NCBI GenBank assembly: GCA_017473225.1 | Contig: JAFUMG010000004.1 | Location: forward strand, 1-63,564 | Length of the DNA stretch: 63,564 nt | Origin: Oscillospiraceae bacterium | GTDB lineage: Bacteria; Bacillota; Clostridia; Oscillospirales; Oscillospiraceae | Direction of reading: 5' to 3' | Part shown: positions 41,451-51,315 of the stretch, one piece after another | Numbering within the stretch: position 1 is the first letter of the stretch | Layout of the letters: each line of letters starts with the position of its first letter | Notes under the pieces: model-generated | What the model was told of the DNA's origin: nothing | Database searches by the model: none | What the model saw: only the letters and a program-made list of their open reading frames with translations | Program-made: the position numbers and the translations under genes

Positions 41451-43166
41451 TTACGCTTTTTTCTTCCGAACCGTCCGGATGACCAGCAGGACCACGAACA
41501 GCGCTACCAGACAGACCGGCAGTACGATCAGGGCGCTCTGGACATATCCGGCCAGCACATAGCCAAAGAAGGATACCGCCGCCGCTGTCAGGGAATAGGG
41601 CAGCTGGGTACTGACATGGCTGATATGCTCGCACTGGGCGCCGGTGGACGCCATGATGGTGGTATCGGAAATGGGAGAGCAGTGGTCGCCGCAGACCGCG
41701 CCGGCCAGGCAGGCGGAGACCGCGATCACCATCAGCTCGCCGCTGGGGAACACGGAGCAGACGATGGGCAGCAGCACACCGAAGGTGCCCCAGGAGGTGC
41801 CGGTGGCGAAGGCCAGGAACACCGCGATGACAAACACGATGGCGGGCAGCAGATTGGCCATGCCGGCGGCGCTGATCCGAACGAATTCCGCCACAAAGAC
41901 CTTGGCGCCCAGATTATTGGTGACGCCGGAGAGGGTCCAGGCGAAGGTCAGGATCAGAATGGCGGAGGCCATCAGCTTGAAGCCGTCAGCGACGGAATTG
42001 GTGAATTCCTTCAGGGTGACGATCTTCCGGGGCACATACAGGATGGCGGTGAACACCAGCGCCAAGGCGGAGCCCAGCACCAGACCCACGGAGGCGTCGG
42101 AATTGCCGAAGGCGTCGATGAAGTTCATATAAGAGCCGGAGGAAGCGTCAAAGAAGCCGCCGGTATAGACCATCGTCAGCACGCAGGAGACGATCAGCAC
42201 CACGATGGGCAGGATCAGGTCAATGACCTTGCCGTTGGGATTGCCGGCTTCATGCTCCGCGTCGGCATAGGGCCGGGCCTCGGTGGTGTACAGGTCGCCA
42301 TTCTTGGCGTTCTCCTCATGGATACGCATCTTGCCATAGTCAAAGCCCATAAAGGCCAGCATCAGCATCATGGCGATGGTCAGCAGGGCGTAGAAATTAT
42401 AAGGGATGGAGCTGATAAAGAGCTTCAGGCCCTGTCCCTCGGGGGCAACGCTGGAAACGGCGGCAGCCCAGGAGGAAATGGGGGCGATGATGCAGACGGG
42501 CGCGGCGGTGGCGTCGATGATATAGGCCAGCTTGGCCCGGGAGATGCCGTGCTTATCGGTGACTGGCCGCATGACGGAGCCGACGGTCAGGCAGTTGAAG
42601 TAGTCGTCAATGAAGATCAGACAGCCCAGCACCACGGTGGACAGCAGGGCGCCGGCCCGGGACTTGATGTGCACGGAAGCCCAGCGGCCATAGGCGGCGC
42701 TGCCGCCGGCCTTGTTGATCAGGCTGACCATCATGCCCAGGCACACCAGGAACACCAGAATGCCCACATTCCAGGAATCGCTGAGCTTGCTGATCATCAC
42801 GTCAAAGGTATTCGTCACCATGCCCCATACATTAAAATTGGAATACAGCAGCGCGCCGGACAGGATACCGATAAACAGGGAGGAATAGACCTCCTTGGTG
42901 ATCAGCGCCAGACCGATGGCGATGATGGGGGGAAGCAGCGACCAGAAGGTGGCATAAGTGCCGATGGACTCCCGGATCGTGTCGATGGCGGTGTTGATGT
43001 TCTCCTCGAAATTCTCGTCGGAACCCACATAGTCGGAATAGCCGTCCAGGTATTCCAGTGCCTGGTCGGGGTCGGTATAGTCCGCCGCGGTGGCTGTCAT
43101 GGCAAAGCAGCCGATCAGAGCCGCGACCATCAGCACCAGCAGGAGACGTCTTGTGATGTTTCTCAT
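41451..43166 (-). CDS. NhaC-family transporter, probably lysine transport
   Basis: 571 residues from ATG 43166. It has an N-terminal signal-like segment (RRLLLVLMVAALIGCFAMTATAADY), an acidic extracellular extension to about residue 60, then some ten to twelve membrane segments of the NhaC (Na+/H+ antiporter) family, including IFIDDYFNCLTVGSVMRP, AAPVCIIAPISSWAA and CGDHCSPISDTTIMAS. A lysine riboswitch lies in its leader. NhaC-type genes behind L-boxes have been proposed as lysine transporters, so lysine rather than sodium is the likely substrate. It is transcribed alone. Confidence 0.85.
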   Translation of the reverse strand: MRNITRRLLLVLMVAALIGCFAMTATAADYTDPDQALEYLDGYSDYVGSDENFEENINTAIDTIRESIGTYATFWSLLPPIIAIGLALITKEVYSSLFIGILSGALLYSNFNVWGMVTNTFDVMISKLSDSWNVGILVFLVCLGMMVSLINKAGGSAAYGRWASVHIKSRAGALLSTVVLGCLIFIDDYFNCLTVGSVMRPVTDKHGISRAKLAYIIDATAAPVCIIAPISSWAAAVSSVAPEGQGLKLFISSIPYNFYALLTIAMMLMLAFMGFDYGKMRIHEENAKNGDLYTTEARPYADAEHEAGNPNGKVIDLILPIVVLIVSCVLTMVYTGGFFDASSGSYMNFIDAFGNSDASVGLVLGSALALVFTAILYVPRKIVTLKEFTNSVADGFKLMASAILILTFAWTLSGVTNNLGAKVFVAEFVRISAAGMANLLPAIVFVIAVFLAFATGTSWGTFGVLLPIVCSVFPSGELMVIAVSACLAGAVCGDHCSPISDTTIMASTGAQCEHISHVSTQLPYSLTAAAVSFFGYVLAGYVQSALIVLPVCLVALFVVLLVIRTVRKKKA

Positions 43167-43191
43167 ATTTCTCGTCCTTTCTGTTAAAAAC

Positions 43192-43229
43192 AAAAAACCG
43201 CGAACCTTGGAACAATCCAACATTCACGG
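43192..43229 (-). terminator. Riboswitch-controlled terminator
   Basis: On the minus strand CCGTGAATG...TTCGCGG (43228-43199) forms an imperfect stem with an inner TTGGA/TCCAA stem, followed by TTTTTTG (43198-43192). It lies between the aptamer and the start codon at 43166. Confidence 0.75.
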
Positions 43230-43257
43230 CAAAAGGCAGCTGAGCCCTAAAGACGAC

Positions 43258-43420
43258 GAATGATAGCGCTCCACTTTCGTGACAGTCCGGCGGATATTCT
43301 CCGACGGCCCAGCGTCTCCGCCCGGGAAGCGGAAGACACTTCGGCGGTTTGCCCCTTCCCGAAGGCCGGAATCCCGTTCCGTGCAGCCCCCGGTACTCAT
43401 GCGCACCGCGCCTCTATCGA
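43258..43420 (-). promoter_or_regulatory. Lysine riboswitch (L-box)
   Basis: Read on the minus strand, the leader has the conserved L-box core in order: AGAGGCGCG, ATGAGTA, GGGAAGGGG, CCGCCGAAG, GCTGGG, GGACTGTCAC and GTGGAGCGCTATC. These are the invariant junction segments of the five-helix lysine aptamer. A terminator follows, so excess lysine should stop transcription of the NhaC-family gene. Confidence 0.9.
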
Positions 43421-43507
43421 TTCACAGTTTTTAATTGGTACAGCGAGTATAACACCGGAATCCTGCCTTGTCAACAGAGAATCCGTGCTTTTTCAACTTT
43501 CTTCCCC

Positions 43508-43536
43508 TTGTTTTCTGCCATAGGGCGTGTTATGAT
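43508..43536 (+). promoter_or_regulatory. Promoter of the first SLH protein
   Basis: TTGTTT (43508-43513) and TATGAT (43531-43536) are 17 bp apart, with the start codon at 43568. Confidence 0.6.
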
Positions 43537-43567
43537 GGTTTTATCAATCCAATTGGGAGGCAATACC

Positions 43568-46500
43568 ATGAAAAAACGCATTTCAGCACTTCTCCTCTCC
43601 CTGTGTATGCTGATTTCACTGCTGCCCGTCCACGCTCTGGCGGCGGATGTGACCATGACCAGCTTCGGCATCACAGATGCCTACACAGACTACTCCTTCC
43701 CCGTCCAGTCGGTAGCAACCGACGAAACGGCGGATTTTGTGGATGTGACCGCTCCCCCGGAGGGCGGCGCCACCGTCATGATCTATTTCTCCGCCAATTG
43801 CGGCAACAGCGGCAGCCTCGTTTCGCAGCTGTGCAAATACGACTGGATCGCCGATGAGCATATTAAAATCGTGGCCCTGGAGACCAAGGGCTATGACCAG
43901 GCATCCACCCAGAGCTTTATCGACACCTACGCAGGTGGTGGGAACGACTACATCGACTTCTATTACGACGACACCAACAGACATATGTGGGCCATGGAAC
44001 GGCAGACCTACTGCGAGTATTCCCTGACCTATCCCTTTGTGGTCATTATCACCGAATCCGGCGGCGTCCGAACCATCCAGTACGCGGATAAGATGATGAC
44101 CTCCCCCGCCCGACTTTACAATTCCCTGGCAGCGCTGATCCCGGAATTCGCCGACAGCACCAGCGGCGACCTGCCGGGCCTGGTAAGCGTCACCGTGGCA
44201 GGCACCCAGATGTATTCCGAGGCCGCCGATGTCTTCACCCTGGTCAACCAGAACCGGGTGGCCAACGGCGCGGCTGAGCTGACCTACAACGCCACCCTGA
44301 CGGAGCTTGCCATGCAGCGGGCCGCGGAGATCGCCGTCTATTACAGCCATACCCGTCCCAACGGCACCTCCTGCCAGACCGTGGCCACCGACATCTATTC
44401 CGGCGGTATCGGCGAGAACATCGCCGTCGGCCAGCCCGACGCCGCCTATGTCATGGACTCCTGGATGAATTCCGACGGTCACAGAGCCAACATTTTGAAC
44501 ACCATCTATACCCAGATCGGTATCGGCTGCTATGTCAGCGATGACATGACCTACTGGGTCCAGCTCTTCGGCATCGACACCACGGACACCTCCGTCACCA
44601 CCAAGACCACCGATACCGCCGCCCAGGTAACGGTCCAGACCCTGAAGGAACACCTGTGTCTCACCCCCTCCGGGATCGTGGAAGCAGAGCTGGACATTGA
44701 CAAGACCTATACCACCGCCCTGATCAACGGAAACCGGGGCACCCAGGATACCAGCTATTTCACTGCCGTGCTGATCCCCAGCGCCATCACCACAGACACC
44801 AACCTGCTGGATGTCACCATCGACGATGCCGGCGTCATCACCATCGACCCCCTGGCTCTTGGTGAGACGACCATGACTCTGCAGGCTTATGAAGGCCAGA
44901 CCGACTGCGGCGGCTACCGCTTCAGCATCGTGGAGGATATTTACTACGATATCATCCTGAACCAATGCGAGGGCGGCACCGTCACCGCCAGCCATTCTTC
45001 CGCCCTGGCAGGCACCACCGTCAAGATCTACTATACCCCCGATTCCGGCTATGAGCTCGGCAGCCATTCCCTCGCCAGAACTGACGGCGGCTACTTTTAC
45101 TACGGCAAGGCCCTGAATTATTTCCAGTTCACGATGCCCGAAAGCGATGTGGAATTCACCCCGGTCTTCACCCCTGTAGGCACCTACTCCATTTCCCTGA
45201 GCTATAACAGCGAGGGCGGCTCCGCTTCCCTAAGCGCCACCACTGCCGCCCCCGGCGAGACCATCACCTTGACCACCTCCCCCGCTGACGGCTATTATCT
45301 GGCAAGCCGCAGCTTCAATGGCGTCAGCAACATTCAGGACCTGGGTAACGGTACTTATTCCTTCACCATGCCGAAGGGCGATGTCTCCATCACCCTGACC
45401 TTCGTTCAGGAACCCACCTCCGAGGGCCCTCTCTATGACATCAGCCTGAGCTATAACGCCGAGGGCGGCTCCGCTTCCCTCAGCGCCGCCTCCGCCCATG
45501 CCGGCGATACCGTCATTCTGACCCTCTCCCCCAATACCTGCTATTATCTCAGCAAACGCGATATCACCAGCGGCGCTTCCTTCTCCGGCTTCACAGACCT
45601 GGGCAATAACCAGTACAGCTTTGTCATGCCCGCGGGCAGCCTGTCCATTGGCCTGACCTTCACCGCCAACCACAAGAGTGCCACCACCGGAGCCTTCGCC
45701 GCTACCTGCACCGAGCCCGGCTACACCGGCGATACCGTCTGCAGCCAATGCGGCGCTGTCCTGACAGCAGGCGAGGAGATCCCCGCGCTAGGCCACAGCT
45801 ACAACTCCGTCACCACCGCGCCCACCTGCACCGCCCAGGGCTACACCACCCATACCTGCACCACCTGTGGACACATCGAGACTGACAGCTATGTGGACGC
45901 GCTGGGCCACTCCCCCGTCACCGACGCGGGTTCCGCCCCTGACTGCGTCACCACCGGCCTGACGGAAGGCAGCCACTGCGGCGTCTGCCAGGAGGTGCTG
46001 ACCGCCCAAACGGTCATTCCCGCCCTGGGCCACAGCTATTCCGCTGGCGTCTGCGTCCGCTGCGGCAAGGAGGAATCGGCTGTCGCCGTCTACAACATTT
46101 CCCTGCTGTACAACACCGAAGGCGGCTCCGTATCCCTGAGCGCCGCCAGCGCCAAGCCCGGCGACACCGTTCAGCTGACGGCTGTGCCCAATACCTGCTA
46201 TACCGTCAGCAGTCTGGAATGCATCCCCTCCGGGGATTTCCAGGGCTTCACGGACCTGGGCGGCGGGCAGTACAGCTTCGTCATGCCGGATAACGCGGTT
46301 TCCGTCTCCGTGGCCTTCTCCATCGCTCATACCGGCGTTACCGTCACCGGCCGTCAGGATGCCTCCTGCACCGCTCCCGGCTATTCCGGCGATACCGTCT
46401 GCACCGCCTGCGGCACCCTCATCGCCCAGGGCTCTGCGGTCCCGGCATCCGGCCATGATTACAGCGCCACAGTCACGGATCCCACATGCATTGCCCGGGG

Positions 46501-47171
46501 CTATACCACCCACACCTGCGCCGCCTGCGGCGACACCCGCAAGGATACCTACACAGACGCTCTGGGCCACACTTGCGAAAACGGCACCTGCACCCGCTGC
46601 GGCGCCCAGGACCCCAGCAGCATCCAGCCCACTGTAAATCCCTTCGTGGACGTGAAGAAGGGCGAGTTCTACTACGACGCCGTCCTGTGGGCCGCTGAAA
46701 ACGGCATCACCGCGGGCTACGGCAATGAAAACACCTTCTGCCCCGACGTGGACTGCACCCGTGCCCAGGTGGTGACTTTCCTGTGGCGTGCCGCTGGCTG
46801 TCCCGCCCCCCCAGTCCAGTGCCAATCCCTTCACCGACATCCAGAAGGGCTGGTACTATGAGGCAGTCCTGTGGGCTAAAGAGCAGGGCATCACCGCGGG
46901 CTATGGTTCTACGACTACCTTCTGCCCCGATCAGGAGTGTAGCCGTGCCGAGATCGTGACCTTCCTGCACCGCTACGCGGGTACCCCCGCTCCCGCTTCC
47001 ACCAACAATCCCTTCGTGGATGTTCCCGCGGGTGAATGGTATACCAATGCCGTCCTGTGGGCCGTGGAAGAAGGCATCACCAATGGCTACGGCAGCGAGA
47101 CCACCTTCGCTCCCAATAATGTCTGCACCCGCGGTCAGATCGTTACCTTCCTGTACCGCGCTGAAAACTGA
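43568..47171 (+). CDS. Secreted CAP-domain SLH surface protein, frameshifted at a C7 tract
   Basis: Signal peptide (KRISALLLSLCMLISLLPVHALAA), then a thioredoxin-like domain (MIYFSANCGNSGSL, with YPFVVII like the cis-proline loop), a CAP/SCP domain (DVFTLVNQNRVANGA, SHTRPNG, GGIGENIAVG, WMNSDGHRANILN), several InlB-like beta repeats (YSISLSYNSEGGSASLSATT type), two cysteine-rich zinc-ribbon-like repeats and three SLH modules. The first frame closes at 46861 after the first SLH; the rest (second and third SLH) continues in the next frame to 47171. The shift falls in CCCCCCC at 46806-46812. Removing one C restores the expected PAPQSSANPFTD. SLH modules bind wall polysaccharide, so the shift would weaken anchoring. 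Confidence 0.82.
46806..46812 (+). repeat. C7 homopolymer at the frameshift in the SLH gene
   Basis: Seven consecutive C at the junction between the first and second SLH modules. The reading frame before and after differ by one base, so this run contains one C too many for a continuous protein. Confidence 0.85.
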
Positions 47172-47184
47172 TCCACATATCGCA

Positions 47185-47218
47185 GCCGGGCCGCGGAACT
47201 CTCCGCGGCCCGGTTTTT
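47185..47218 (+). terminator. Terminator of the first SLH gene
   Basis: CCGGGCCGCGGA and TCCGCGGCCCGG form a perfect 12-bp stem followed by TTTTTA. Confidence 0.92.
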
Positions 47219-47240
47219 ATAATTTGGTTGCATAAGATGC

Positions 47241-47485
47241 AAATTGTAGTTTGGTAAACTGGCGCGGGAGCGCCCATGGCTTCCCCCGGGAGGAAGCTGT
47301 CACCGCCTCAAGGCGGTGACTGATGAGGAATGCGGGCGGAAAACTTAGGTCTTCGCATTTGTATCAGGCTTTTTCCAGACTTCGGTGCACGCCATTCCTC
47401 ATCCGACCTCGCTTCGCTCGGCCACCTTCCCCCCGGGGGAAGGCATGGCGGCTACGCCACCGAACGGAGCGACAAACTACAATTC
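47241..47485. repeat. Inverted-end intergenic element, copy 6 (interior type E)
   Basis: AAATTGTAGTTTG (47241-47253) and CAAACTACAATTC (47473-47485) are the ends, each with one change from the family consensus. The interior has GTCACCGCCTCAAGGCGGTGAC and TTCCCCCGGGAGGAAG hairpins. Confidence 0.82.
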
Positions 47486-47505
47486 AAAATCTCCCAACAC
47501 ATGAC

Positions 47506-47541
47506 AACAGGGCCGCGGATGATCCGCAGCCCTGTTGCTTT
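47506..47541 (-). terminator. Terminator after the glycosyltransferase
   Basis: AACAGGGCCGCGGAT (47506-47520) and ATCCGCAGCCCTGTT (47522-47536) pair with one mismatch, directly beyond the stop at 47543. Confidence 0.75.
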
Positions 47542-47542
47542 C

Positions 47543-48553
47543 TTAATTAAAACGCACGATCTTATTGGCAATGTGATAAACAACGCCGGAGAAACTCTGG
47601 CCGAACCGGCCCGGCAGGCAGATGAACCACAGCGGCGTGCGGCTGCGGAAATGGCGGCCCCATTTGGGGTCGAACTCCTTGCAGTTGTCCCACATCTTTT
47701 CCAGTGCCGCGTCGGTCTCCGCGGTCCTGTTCAGCCGGGTGAAGAGGATGGAGATGCCGAACATCATGAACAGCTCGTGCTTCATGTATTTCTTCAGCCG
47801 GGGTTCGGTGACCTCGTCCAGATGGCAGGAGGAGAAGCACTTCTCCGTCACCAGGATCTGGTGACTGTACCGCTTGGACATGACGTTCTGCTGCACCGAC
47901 TGGTCGGGCCGTCCGATCCAGTAGCGGTACAGGTCCGCGTTCATGTAGTACATCTTCTCAATATGAGGCAGGGTCTTGTAGACCATCAGGTTGTCCTCAT
48001 AGAAAACGTGCTTCGGCAGGGCCTCGCCCCATTTGCGCATGGCTTCGGTGCGGAAGGTGCAGGAGTGGATTGTCAGCATCTGGTGGAGCAGGAAGGGCTT
48101 CGTATCCGCCCAGCGGAAGATCTTCCCCTCCGGCAGCACGTTGGCATAATTGATGGACCGGTCGCCCTCGCCGTCGGAATGAACGTAGTAGTAATTGGTC
48201 ACCGCCAGATCCACGCCGCCCTGGGCTTCGCATTCCTCCAGCTTTTCCAGGAACGCCGGGAAATCGGTGCTGACGGTATCGTCGCTGTCCACCACCTTAA
48301 AATATGTACCCGTGGCATGGGCCAGGCCCTGATTGATGCCCTCGCCGTGGCCGCCGTTCTCCTGATGGACCACCCGGACGATGGAGGGGTACTTCGCGGC
48401 ATATTCATCGGCGATTTTGCCGGTATTGTCCTTGGAGCCGTCGTCGATGATGATGATCTCCACCTTCTCGCCGCCGGTCAGCAGGCTGTTGATGCAGTTT
48501 TCCATGTAGTCCTGAGAATTGTAGCAGGGCACTGTCACTGTCAGTATTTTCAT
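47543..48553 (-). CDS. Family 2 glycosyltransferase
   Basis: 336 residues. The GT-A fold shows in VPCYNSQDYMENCINSLL, IIIIDDGSKDNTG and the metal-binding DSDD in FKVVDSDDTVS. Family 2 enzymes add sugars from nucleotide donors to polysaccharides or lipids. It begins 1 bp after the end of the UDP-galactopyranose mutase gene in the same direction, so it may use UDP-galactofuranose and act as a galactofuranosyltransferase. The linked SLH genes need wall polysaccharide, which gives a plausible context. Confidence 0.85.
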   Translation of the reverse strand: MKILTVTVPCYNSQDYMENCINSLLTGGEKVEIIIIDDGSKDNTGKIADEYAAKYPSIVRVVHQENGGHGEGINQGLAHATGTYFKVVDSDDTVSTDFPAFLEKLEECEAQGGVDLAVTNYYYVHSDGEGDRSINYANVLPEGKIFRWADTKPFLLHQMLTIHSCTFRTEAMRKWGEALPKHVFYEDNLMVYKTLPHIEKMYYMNADLYRYWIGRPDQSVQQNVMSKRYSHQILVTEKCFSSCHLDEVTEPRLKKYMKHELFMMFGISILFTRLNRTAETDAALEKMWDNCKEFDPKWGRHFRSRTPLWFICLPGRFGQSFSGVVYHIANKIVRFN

Positions 48554-48554
48554 T

Positions 48555-49667
48555 TTATCTTTCCTCCGTGCCGAATTCCCGCTCCGCCAGCTTCAGCGCC
48601 GACAGCAGCACCGCGTCCATATCATAGTAGCGGTACTCGCCCAGCAGGCCGCCGAAGATGACGCCCTTCTCCCGCTCCGCCAGAGCCTTGTACTGCTGAT
48701 ACAAGGCTCCGTTTTTCTCATCGTTGACGGGATAATAGGGCTCCACCCCGGGCCGCCACTCGGAGCTGTATTCCCGGGAGATGACCGTTTTCGGCTGGGT
48801 GCCGAATTCGAAGAATTTGTGCTCGATGATCCGGGTATAGGGCGTTTCCCGGTCGGTGTAGTTCACCACCGCGTTGCCCTGGAAATTGGGCATATCCAGC
48901 ACCTCCGTCTCGAAGCGGACGGAGCGGTAGCTCAGATGGCCCAGGCAATAGTCAAAATAGCCGTCGATGGAGCCGGTGTAGACCACCGTATCCGCCAGCG
49001 CACGCAGCTGCTCCCGGTTTTCCAGGTAGTCCGTATTCAGCCGTACCTCGATGCCCTCCAGCATTCTCTCCACCATCCCGGTGTAGCCGCCCACGGGGAT
49101 GCCCTGATATTTGGCGTTGAAATAGTTGTTGTCAAAGGTCAGGCGCACCGGCAGGCGCTTGATGATAAAAGAGGGCAGCTCGGTGCAGGGACGGCCCCAC
49201 TGCTTTTCGGTGTAGCCCTTCACCAGCTTTTCATAGATATCCGTGCCCACCAGGGAGATCGCCTGCTCCTCCAGATTCCTGGGCTCGGTGATCCCGGCAG
49301 CGGCACGCTGCTCCTCGATCTTCGCCTGGGCCTGCTGAGGGGTGATGACGCCCCACATCTTATTGAAGGTGTACATATTGAAGGGCAGCGAATACAGCTC
49401 CCCGTGGTAATTGGCCACCGGGGAATTGGTATAGCGGTTGAACTCCGCGAACCGGTTCACATAGTCCCAGACGGTTTTATCATTGGTGTGGAATATATGG
49501 GCGCCATACCGGTGGACCTGGATATCCTCGACGGACTCCGTATAGACGTTGCCGCCGATATGGTCTCTTTTATCGATCACCAGCACCTTTTTGCCCGCGG
49601 CCGCAGCCTCCCGGGCAAAGGCCGCGCCGAACAGGCCGGCACCGACGATCAAATAATCGTAATGCAT
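48555..49667 (-). CDS. glf: UDP-galactopyranose mutase
   Basis: 370 residues. It interconverts UDP-galactopyranose and UDP-galactofuranose with reduced FAD. Motifs: YLIVGAGLFGAAFAREAA (dinucleotide site), VIDKRDHIGGNVYTE, HRYGAHIFHTNDKTVWDYV, and substrate residues in KGYTEKQWGRPC and EYSSEW. It is upstream of a family 2 glycosyltransferase in a two-gene unit, consistent with galactofuranose being built into a surface glycan. Confidence 0.95.
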   Translation of the reverse strand: MHYDYLIVGAGLFGAAFAREAAAAGKKVLVIDKRDHIGGNVYTESVEDIQVHRYGAHIFHTNDKTVWDYVNRFAEFNRYTNSPVANYHGELYSLPFNMYTFNKMWGVITPQQAQAKIEEQRAAAGITEPRNLEEQAISLVGTDIYEKLVKGYTEKQWGRPCTELPSFIIKRLPVRLTFDNNYFNAKYQGIPVGGYTGMVERMLEGIEVRLNTDYLENREQLRALADTVVYTGSIDGYFDYCLGHLSYRSVRFETEVLDMPNFQGNAVVNYTDRETPYTRIIEHKFFEFGTQPKTVISREYSSEWRPGVEPYYPVNDEKNGALYQQYKALAEREKGVIFGGLLGEYRYYDMDAVLLSALKLAEREFGTEER

Positions 49668-49788
49668 GAAAAAGATCCTTCTTTCTTGTTAATAGTGCTT
49701 ACTCCGGGAAGTATAACACATTCTCCTTGGGTTTGTCACTAACTCTAAGTAAAATTTAATAAAAATAAAACAAAATCCGCCATTTTGT

Positions 49789-51153
49789 CTATTTCCTGAC
49801 TGTCCGGATGACGCGGCTGTAGATGATGTAGGAGATCACTACGTTGATGGCGTCCGCCGTCATCTGGGTCCAGACGATGCCGCTCATGCCGAAGAGCCGG
49901 TTCAGGAGGAACAGCATCGGGATATTCAGGCACAGCTGCCGGATCACCGCCAGCCACAGGGAGCATTTGCCCCGGTCGATGGCCTGCATGAAATGGACCA
50001 TGTGGAAGCTCAGGAACATGAAGGGCGTGGCAAAGCACCTGGCCTGGAGAAATTCCGTGCCGAACCCCACCGTAGCCCCATCGGAAATGAAGGCCCGGAT
50101 GATCCAGGGCGCGAAGATCCGGTACAGCGCCACACAGAGCACCGAAACCACGATCCCCGCCAGCCGTGCCCCGGAAAAGAAGGCCTTCATCCGCTTATGA
50201 TTCCCGGTGGCGTAATTGTAGGCGATCAGGGGCATCATGCCGAGACAGATGCCGACGCCGATGTTCAGGGGCAGCCGCTCCACCTTCAGCACGATGCCGA
50301 TGGCCGCCAGCTCGATGTCGCCATGGGTGGAGGACAGGCGGTTGATGACCATGTTGGTCAGATCATACAGCAGGAGGCTCATGGCCGCGGGGACGCCCAC
50401 GGAGAAGATGGAGCCCATGGAGTCCCGGCGGATCCTTTCGATCCTCCGGGGCAGCGCCAGGATGGAGTCCTTTTTCACCCGCCGGTAGGTCAGAAGGAAA
50501 TAACCGAAGGCCACGAAATTGGACAGCATGGTGGCAATGGCCGCGCCCATGACCTCATATCCGGCCGGCAGCAGGACGAACATGAACAGCGGATCCAGCA
50601 GCACATTGAGCACGCCGCCGAGCCCCAGGCCGAAGCCCGCCTCTTTGGAGAAGCCCACATTGCGGAGTATGGCGCTCATGGTGTTGGACAGCACCGTGGG
50701 CAGGCCGCCGATGACCACCACGAACAGCAGATACTGCCGGGCATAGCCGATGGTATTGTCGCTGGCGCCCAGCAGCCGCAGCAGCGGGTCCATGAACACC
50801 AGGCAGATCAGTGAAAAGGCCAGGGCGCCGCCCGCTGCCATCACCAGGCTCAGTGACGCCACCTTCCGGGCCTCCTCCTCTTCCCTCGCTCCCAGCAGCC
50901 GGACCACCAGGCTTCCGCCGCCGACGCCGAAGAGGTTTGCCAGGGCGGTGGTCATCAGGAACACCGTCAGCACCAGCGACGACGCCGCCACCATGTAGGG
51001 GTTGTCCGTCTGACCGATGAACCAGGTATCGGCAATATTATAGACCAGCGTGATCAGCTGGCTGATGACCGTGGGAATGGCCATCTTCGCCAACGCCGCC
51101 GGCACCGGCATCCGCTCGAAAAGTTCATTTTTATCTGTCATTTTTCCAGCCAT
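49789..51153 (-). CDS. MATE-family exporter
   Basis: 454 residues from ATG 51153 (AAGGGAG lies 8 nt before). Twelve hydrophobic segments in two halves, with PTVISQLITLVYNIADTWFIGQ and GGGSLVVRLLGAREEEEARKVASLS. It resembles the clostridial MATE group related to MepA. It lies between glf and the second SLH gene in the opposite direction to the latter. The substrate is unknown; it is not closely similar to the MATE gene at 6534. Confidence 0.88.
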   Translation of the reverse strand: MAGKMTDKNELFERMPVPAALAKMAIPTVISQLITLVYNIADTWFIGQTDNPYMVAASSLVLTVFLMTTALANLFGVGGGSLVVRLLGAREEEEARKVASLSLVMAAGGALAFSLICLVFMDPLLRLLGASDNTIGYARQYLLFVVVIGGLPTVLSNTMSAILRNVGFSKEAGFGLGLGGVLNVLLDPLFMFVLLPAGYEVMGAAIATMLSNFVAFGYFLLTYRRVKKDSILALPRRIERIRRDSMGSIFSVGVPAAMSLLLYDLTNMVINRLSSTHGDIELAAIGIVLKVERLPLNIGVGICLGMMPLIAYNYATGNHKRMKAFFSGARLAGIVVSVLCVALYRIFAPWIIRAFISDGATVGFGTEFLQARCFATPFMFLSFHMVHFMQAIDRGKCSLWLAVIRQLCLNIPMLFLLNRLFGMSGIVWTQMTADAINVVISYIIYSRVIRTVRK

Positions 51154-51252
51154 GGGAAGCGCTCCCTTTTTGTGATAATAGTTTATTATACCACTGAAAT
51201 ACCCAGGGCGCAACGGTATTCCGGCTTTTTTGCGGCAGAGATACGTTTTTCC

Positions 51253-51281
51253 TTGCCATGTCACTTGCGGCTTGTTATAAT
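51253..51281 (+). promoter_or_regulatory. Promoter of the second SLH gene
   Basis: TTGCCA (51253-51258) and TATAAT (51276-51281) are 17 bp apart; the start codon is at 51316. Confidence 0.75.
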
Positions 51282-51315
51282 ACTCCTGACAGATTCTTGA
51301 AATGGAGGATTCCAT

